A stretch of DNA of 64,000 nt, taken from contig NZ_QZXA01000007.1 in NCBI RefSeq assembly GCF_003601985.1, positions 1-64,000 on the forward strand. Direction: 5' to 3'. A program made the translations under genes and the position numbers. Under the pieces are notes generated by a model. It was not told the origin of the DNA. It made no database searches and saw nothing but the letters and a program-made list of their open reading frames with translations. The stretch's first letter is position 1, and every line of letters begins with the position of its first letter. The stretch comes from Mesorhizobium jarvisii. GTDB lineage: Bacteria > Pseudomonadota > Alphaproteobacteria > Rhizobiales > Rhizobiaceae. Below are positions 62,064 through 64,000 of this stretch, one piece after another.

Positions 62064-62357
62064 TCATCCTGCGGAGCGGGTCAGATGCAAGCCTGCCGCC
62101 ATAATCGCGAAGCCGGCAAGAACGATTAGCAGCAACCCGTTCATGCGCCGACGCATGGCTTGCGTTTCCGGATCCCGTGCGACCTTCATATTGGTGATGG
62201 TGTGAAGCATCATCGCTTTGCGCGAGTAGCCACTGCGGTTGATCAGGTTCGGCGAGCGCGCCTCGATGCGATAGCTCAACCGGATCGCCAGGATAAAGAC
62301 GACCAGAATGGCGATCGCGCAGACACCGGCCAGCAGATAGAACGCCTCCCCCGCCAT
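62064..62357 (-). CDS. Small two-helix membrane protein
   Basis: A 97-residue protein with an N-terminal helix (FYLLAGVCAIAILVVFILAI, 6-25) and a C-terminal helix (GLLLIVLAGFAIMAAGLHL, 74-92) separated by a basic cytoplasmic loop (MLHTITNMKVARDPETQAMR). No family recognised. It is packed between the FAH-family gene (11-nt gap upstream) and the DinB gene (4-nt gap downstream), so the four minus-strand genes 64000-61523 form one likely operon. Confidence 0.72.
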   Translation of the reverse strand: MAGEAFYLLAGVCAIAILVVFILAIRLSYRIEARSPNLINRSGYSRKAMMLHTITNMKVARDPETQAMRRRMNGLLLIVLAGFAIMAAGLHLTRSAG

Positions 62358-62368
62358 TCTACATTCCC

Positions 62369-63382
62369 CTATCCCTGGTATTTCTCGACCTTCTGCTCGA
62401 TGGCGCCGAAGATCGAATGGCCCGTACTGTCCTTCATCTCGATGCGCACCGTGTCGCCAAAGCGCAGGAACGGCGTGCTCGGCTCGCCTGACACAATGGT
62501 CTCGATCATGCGCAGTTCGGCGATGCAGGAATAGCCGGCGCCGCCAGCCGAGACCGGCTTGCCCGGGCCGCCGTCGAGCTTGTTGGAGACCGTGCCCGAG
62601 CCGATGATGGTGCCTGCCACCAGCGGCCTTGTGCGGGCGGCATGGACGATCAGCGCCGGAAAATCGAAGGTCATGTCGACGCCGGCATTGGCGCGGCCGA
62701 ACGGCTTGCCGTTGAGGTCGGCAAGCAGCGGCAGGCTGACCTTGCCACCATCCCAGGCATCGCCCAGTTCGTCCGGCGTCACCGCCACCGGCGAAAAGGC
62801 CGAGGACGGTTTAGACTGGAAGAAGCCAAACCCCTTGGCCAGTTCCGGCCCGGTGAGCGCGCGCAGCGTCACATCGTTGACCAACATGACCAGCCGGATC
62901 GCGGCGCGCGCCTCTTCGAGGCTAGCGCCCATCGGCACGTCGTCGACGATGACGGCGACTTCCGCTTCCATGTCGATGCCGAAAGCTTCGTCGGCCACGC
63001 GGATCGGATCGCGCGGTGGAATGAAGGAGTCCGAGCCACCCTGGTAGATCAGCGGATCGGTCCAGAAACTTGCCGGCATCTCGACGCCACGCGCTTTGCG
63101 CACCAGTTCAACATGGTTCACATAGGCGGACCCATCAGCCCATTGATAGGCGCGCGGCAGCGGCGAATGCGCATCGTGCTCGTGAAAGCGGGCTGACGGC
63201 ACCGCATTGTTCTCCAGCGATTCCGCTATTGTGCCGAGATGCGGCGAGACCCTGCGCCAGTCGTCGAGGGCCGCCTGCAGCGTGCGCGCCAGGAATGAGG
63301 CATCGGTGTACTGCGTCAGGTCGCGCGAGACGACGACGAGTTTCCCGTCGCGCGTCCCGTCCTTCAATGTGGCAAGCTTCAT
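62369..63382 (-). CDS. Fumarylacetoacetate hydrolase-family protein
   Basis: A 337-residue protein of the FAH superfamily, which cleaves C-C bonds of acylpyruvates. Mg2+ ligands are visible in GIDMEAEVAVIVDDVP (the E-x-E pair) and DVTLRALTGPEL. A further conserved block is LVAGTIIGSGTVSNKL, followed by the ELRMIETI and FLRFGDTVRIEM C-terminal pieces. The start MKLATLKDGTRDGKLVVVSRDL is typical of a longer rhizobial subgroup seen in homogentisate/tyrosine clusters and fits the nearby hppD. True FAH versus maleylpyruvate-type hydrolase is undecided. The ATG at 63382 overlaps the stop of the upstream gene by ATGA. Confidence 0.9.
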   Translation of the reverse strand: MKLATLKDGTRDGKLVVVSRDLTQYTDASFLARTLQAALDDWRRVSPHLGTIAESLENNAVPSARFHEHDAHSPLPRAYQWADGSAYVNHVELVRKARGVEMPASFWTDPLIYQGGSDSFIPPRDPIRVADEAFGIDMEAEVAVIVDDVPMGASLEEARAAIRLVMLVNDVTLRALTGPELAKGFGFFQSKPSSAFSPVAVTPDELGDAWDGGKVSLPLLADLNGKPFGRANAGVDMTFDFPALIVHAARTRPLVAGTIIGSGTVSNKLDGGPGKPVSAGGAGYSCIAELRMIETIVSGEPSTPFLRFGDTVRIEMKDSTGHSIFGAIEQKVEKYQG

Positions 63383-64000
63383 GCGGTTTCCTCTCCTTGC
63401 GCAGCTTTGGCGCCGCTTAATTCCACAACAAGGCCGTCGCGGGCGATCGTCAAGTCGCCGGCCCATGTTTTCCTGACAGCAGCAAGCCAGTCGACCTCGC
63501 CGATCTCCGCATCGTCAGCGGGAATGAGGTGGTTGAGCACCAGCCTCTTCACGCCGGCATCGCTGGCGATGCGTCCCGCGTCCTCGGCAAAGCTGTGGCT
63601 GGCGAGCAGATGTTCCCTGAGCCGTGCGCCGTTGCCGGTTCTGGCAACCAGCCGCTCGATGCCCTCTTCCAACATGGCTTCATGGACGAGAATGTCGGCA
63701 TCCTTGGCGAAATCGGCGAGCGGTGGAAAGAAAGCCGTATCGGCGGAGAACACCACGCTTTTGCCGCCCCGCTCGAAGCGCAGGGCAAAACAGTCGGTCA
63801 CCGGCGGATGATCGACGCGCAACGCCGTCACCTTGAGGCCGTGTTGATCGAGCACATGGCCCTCAGCGAATTCGCTGATCGAAACCAGTTCGCGAATGTC
63901 AGGCCGGCCCTCATCAACGATGCGGATTTCGATGTCGAACTCCATCGCCTGGCAGAAGCGCCGCCAGTAATGGCCGGTGCCGGGCGGGCCGAACACATTG
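63379..64000 (-). CDS. Metallo-beta-lactamase-fold hydrolase, partial
   Basis: The C-terminal 206 residues of a metallo-beta-lactamase-fold protein; the N-terminus with the HxHxDH motif lies beyond the right edge. Visible parts are FGPPGTGHYWRRFCQAMEFD (ribonuclease Z-like), LRVDHPPVTDCFALRFE, the metal aspartate in VVFSADTAFFPPL, and the distal histidine pair in LASHSFAEDAGRI and LVLNHLIPAD. It matches RNase Z-related hydrolases and arylsulfatase-type MBL proteins. Its TGA overlaps the FAH-family ATG, so it is co-translated with that gene and probably belongs to the same catabolic unit. Confidence 0.85.
   Translation of the reverse strand, partial: NVFGPPGTGHYWRRFCQAMEFDIEIRIVDEGRPDIRELVSISEFAEGHVLDQHGLKVTALRVDHPPVTDCFALRFERGGKSVVFSADTAFFPPLADFAKDADILVHEAMLEEGIERLVARTGNGARLREHLLASHSFAEDAGRIASDAGVKRLVLNHLIPADDAEIGEVDWLAAVRKTWAGDLTIARDGLVVELSGAKAAQGEETA

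Overview
The window is a chromosomal segment of a high-GC alphaproteobacterium, most likely Mesorhizobium or a close relative in the Rhizobiales. Pointers are the tandem cyclic beta-1,2-glucan genes ndvB and ndvA, the five-step hut pathway (hutF plus hutG), an Omp25/RopB-like porin, rhizobial-style short palindromic intergenic repeats, and many ATGA start/stop overlaps. Genus assignment rests on recalled gene style, not on a search. Almost all of the window is ordinary core genome.

Layout. 1-337: tail of an IS110-type transposase, then paired hairpins. 338-6017: parC (-), an exported protein (+), a bidirectional terminator, aspS (-). 6242-13681: a frameshifted small gene, a DeoR regulator divergent from an MFS gene with twin operator-like sites, a second MFS gene, rnd, an acyltransferase, a MAPEG protein, a repeat and a small membrane protein. 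13632-20343: guaB, a DHA2 efflux pump, the ppx-rlmE operon (rlmE ends inside a repeat), a UPF0104 membrane protein. 20435-26214: tRNA-Gln, a cupin, small hypotheticals, an internally duplicated protein beside an unusual tRNA-Cys, the porin, a TPR protein and small ORFs. 26319-33196: a membrane protein divergent from a six-gene MoxR operon (DUF4129, DUF4350, MoxR, DUF58, SpoIIM, RDD). 33225-36004: D-lyxose isomerase, a D-threonine-aldolase-like enzyme, lone ccmC. 36177-46911: ndvA and ndvB. 47200-55624: histidine utilisation, hutI-hutH-hutG-(exported protein)-hutU-hutD leftward and hutF-hutC rightward from a shared HutC-type operator. 55774-58998: RidA and a Zur-boxed zinc ABC transporter. 59173-64000: a DUF442 protein, Lrp divergent from hppD, a dead Phd antitoxin, DinB, a small membrane protein, an FAH-family hydrolase and a partial metallo-beta-lactamase-fold protein.

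How the genes work together. hut genes convert histidine to glutamate through N-formylglutamate and are held under HutC. NdvB makes, and NdvA exports, periplasmic cyclic glucan. HppD and the FAH-family hydrolase fit tyrosine/homogentisate breakdown, with Lrp as the probable local regulator. The MoxR operon looks like a single envelope-associated chaperone/ATPase machine.

The most unusual signals are non-coding. A two-hairpin plus 23-nt-core repeat occurs twice, at the 3' ends of rlmE and hutC, in sense orientation. Its core is identical while the stems differ in sequence yet keep their pairing, and one copy supplies about 25 codons of RlmE. Other items are a phd antitoxin with a lost start codon and a 1-bp deletion, a frameshifted 132-codon gene, an exported protein inserted in the hut operon, and a protein with two tandem copies of an unknown domain next to a tRNA-Cys lacking A14. 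I saw no CRISPR array, rRNA, prophage or biosynthetic cluster.
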